From: Noviherbaspirillum massiliense JC206 | GTDB lineage: Bacteria; Pseudomonadota; Gammaproteobacteria; Burkholderiales; Burkholderiaceae_D | Assembly: GCF_000312045.1 (NCBI RefSeq) | Contig: NZ_HE978635.1 | Span: forward strand, 672,774-736,773 | Reading direction: 5' to 3' | DNA length: 64,000 bases | Shown here: positions 62,867 to 64,000 of the stretch, in pieces | How the letters are laid out: each line of letters begins with the position of its first letter | How positions within the stretch are numbered: position 1 is the first letter of the stretch | The notes under the pieces: model-generated | The model's input: the letters and a program-made list of their open reading frames with translations, nothing else | Told to the model about the DNA's origin: nothing | The model's database searches: none | Position numbers and translations under genes: made by a program

Positions 62867-64000
62867 ATGAACATGAGGTCGCCATCGACGCGTTCCGCCG
62901 ATCAGGTGCTTGTCAACCTGACGAATCTGCTGCCGGATCTGGAAGCGCTTTACACCGATGTCCATGCACACCCCGAATTGTCGATGCAGGAAATGCGCAC
63001 TGCAGGCCTGGCAGCGGAGCGCTTGCGCTCGGCAGGGTTTGAGGTAACGACCGGGGTCGGAAATACCGGTGTCGTCGGCCTGCTCCGGAACGGCACCGGG
63101 CCGACAGTCATGCTGCGCGCCGACATGGACGCGCTGCCAGTCGAGGAAATGACCGGCCTCCCATATGCCAGCAAGGTCAAGTCGAAGGATCGCGACGGCA
63201 ACACGGTTCCCGTCATGCACGCCTGCGGCCATGACATGCATGTCACCTGGCTGGCAGGCGCGAGCAAGCTGCTGGCACAGGCGCGCGATGCATGGAGCGG
63301 AACGCTGATGGCGGTCTTCCAGCCCGCGGAAGAAACGGCAGAAGGCGCAAGGGCGATGATCGATGACGGACTCTTCCAGCGCTTTCCCAAACCCGATGTG
63401 GTGCTCGGCCAGCACGTCATGGTTGCATCGGCGGGCGATATCGGCGGGCGCACCGGAACGATCACCTCCGCTGCAGACAGCCTGCAGATCCGCCTGTTCG
63501 GACGCGGCGCGCATGGCTCCATGCCCCAGGCGAGCATCGATCCCGTGGTGATGGCGGCCGCGACGGTGATGCGGTTGCAAACCATCGTCTCGCGCGAACT
63601 CTCGCCCAACGAAGCAGCCGTCGTCACCATCGGCTCGCTGCAGGCCGGCACCAAGGAAAACGTGATCCCCGATGAAGCCGTCATCAAGCTGAATGTGCGC
63701 AGCTATGACGAGGGCGTGCGCAAGCGGGTGCTGGCCGCGATCGATCGGATCGTGAACGCCGAGTGCGCCGCTTCCGGCGCACCCAAGCCGCCGGAGATCA
63801 CGACACTGGACAGCTATCCCCTGGGTGTCAACAGCGAAGTTGCGAGCCAGCGCGTGGCCGATGCGTTCCGCGCGCATTTCGCTGCCGAACGCGTTCGGCA
63901 CACCGGACCGACATCGGCCAGCGAGGATTTCGGATCGTTCGGCGCCGAGTGGCATGTACCCGCGGTGTTCTGGTTTGTCGGCGGCACCGATCCCGGGACC
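62867..64000 (+). CDS. M20 amidohydrolase (hippurate/amino-acid hydrolase-like), 3' end cut
   Basis: 378 residues are visible and the frame is open to the window edge. The ATG at 62867 has AAAGGA upstream. It shows VMLRADMDALP, HACGHDMHVTWLAGAS, VFQPAEETAEGARAM and the C-terminal TSASEDFGSF, the metal and catalytic motifs of the M20D amidohydrolases (hippurate hydrolase, IAA-amino acid hydrolase). GRGAHGSMPQASIDPV is the lid domain. It removes acyl groups from N-acyl amino acids. It is divergent from the PLP enzyme operon. Confidence 0.9.
   Translation, partial: MNMRSPSTRSADQVLVNLTNLLPDLEALYTDVHAHPELSMQEMRTAGLAAERLRSAGFEVTTGVGNTGVVGLLRNGTGPTVMLRADMDALPVEEMTGLPYASKVKSKDRDGNTVPVMHACGHDMHVTWLAGASKLLAQARDAWSGTLMAVFQPAEETAEGARAMIDDGLFQRFPKPDVVLGQHVMVASAGDIGGRTGTITSAADSLQIRLFGRGAHGSMPQASIDPVVMAAATVMRLQTIVSRELSPNEAAVVTIGSLQAGTKENVIPDEAVIKLNVRSYDEGVRKRVLAAIDRIVNAECAASGAPKPPEITTLDSYPLGVNSEVASQRVADAFRAHFAAERVRHTGPTSASEDFGSFGAEWHVPAVFWFVGGTDPGT

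Overview
The window is GC-rich chromosomal DNA (by eye around 60 percent GC) with dense, mostly short operons. Protein families and codon use suggest a betaproteobacterium of the Burkholderiales, probably Oxalobacteraceae-like (Herbaspirillum/Noviherbaspirillum type). That placement is inference from gene content; there is no rRNA here to test it. I saw no tRNA, rRNA, CRISPR array, transposase, integrase or prophage gene. The window reads as ordinary chromosome with a broad transport and sensing repertoire.

Layout. 1-9.5 kb: a cut MFS transporter, a DUF4337 membrane protein, a 6-phosphofructokinase overlapping a polysaccharide pyruvyl transferase gene, a DUF3820 protein, a small peptide with a double-glycine-like leader, a DUF1326/VOC pair, a RutG-type pyrimidine permease, a YdcZ transporter, a DUF2721 protein that seems to start at CTG, and an outer-membrane barrel. 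9.5-19.5 kb: an Ala-rich lipoprotein that may be a dead M48 peptidase, a thioesterase-EamA pair, a beta-helix lipoprotein, a hemerythrin-like protein, a PNPOx/GAF flavoprotein pair, an isolated PstS and a Nu-class GST. 19.7-33.4 kb: a MarR-Bcr/CflA efflux operon with a palindromic operator, a large hybrid kinase, an SLC13 permease, an FAD monooxygenase, a SET protein, a DUF2946/beta-barrel pair and a second hybrid kinase.

33.5-38 kb: leuA, preceded by a 36-residue ORF with 14 leucines that looks like an attenuation leader peptide, possibly on a leaderless transcript; then two ferritin-like diiron proteins in one operon. 38.3-48 kb: an MFS exporter and a seven-gene operon (periplasmic binding protein, amidase, LivH/M/G/F-type ABC transporter, ureidoglycolate lyase) that looks like uptake and breakdown of a ureide or amide nitrogen source; then an AmpG/PAT-like MFS protein. 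48-56.4 kb: an LprI-ankyrin protein, a third sensor kinase, a quinone-oxidoreductase-like enzyme with a small partner, an M20 peptidase and phospholipase A (pldA). 56.5-64 kb: an EmrB-EmrA-NodT tripartite pump whose 3' end is tandemly duplicated with a palindromic repeat, a RidA/D-serine dehydratase-like pair, and the first part of an M20 amidohydrolase.

The items most worth follow-up are the leuA leader, the double-glycine peptide, the ABC-amidase-AllA operon, the duplicated nodT tail with its palindromes, and the overlapping phosphofructokinase/pyruvyl transferase genes.
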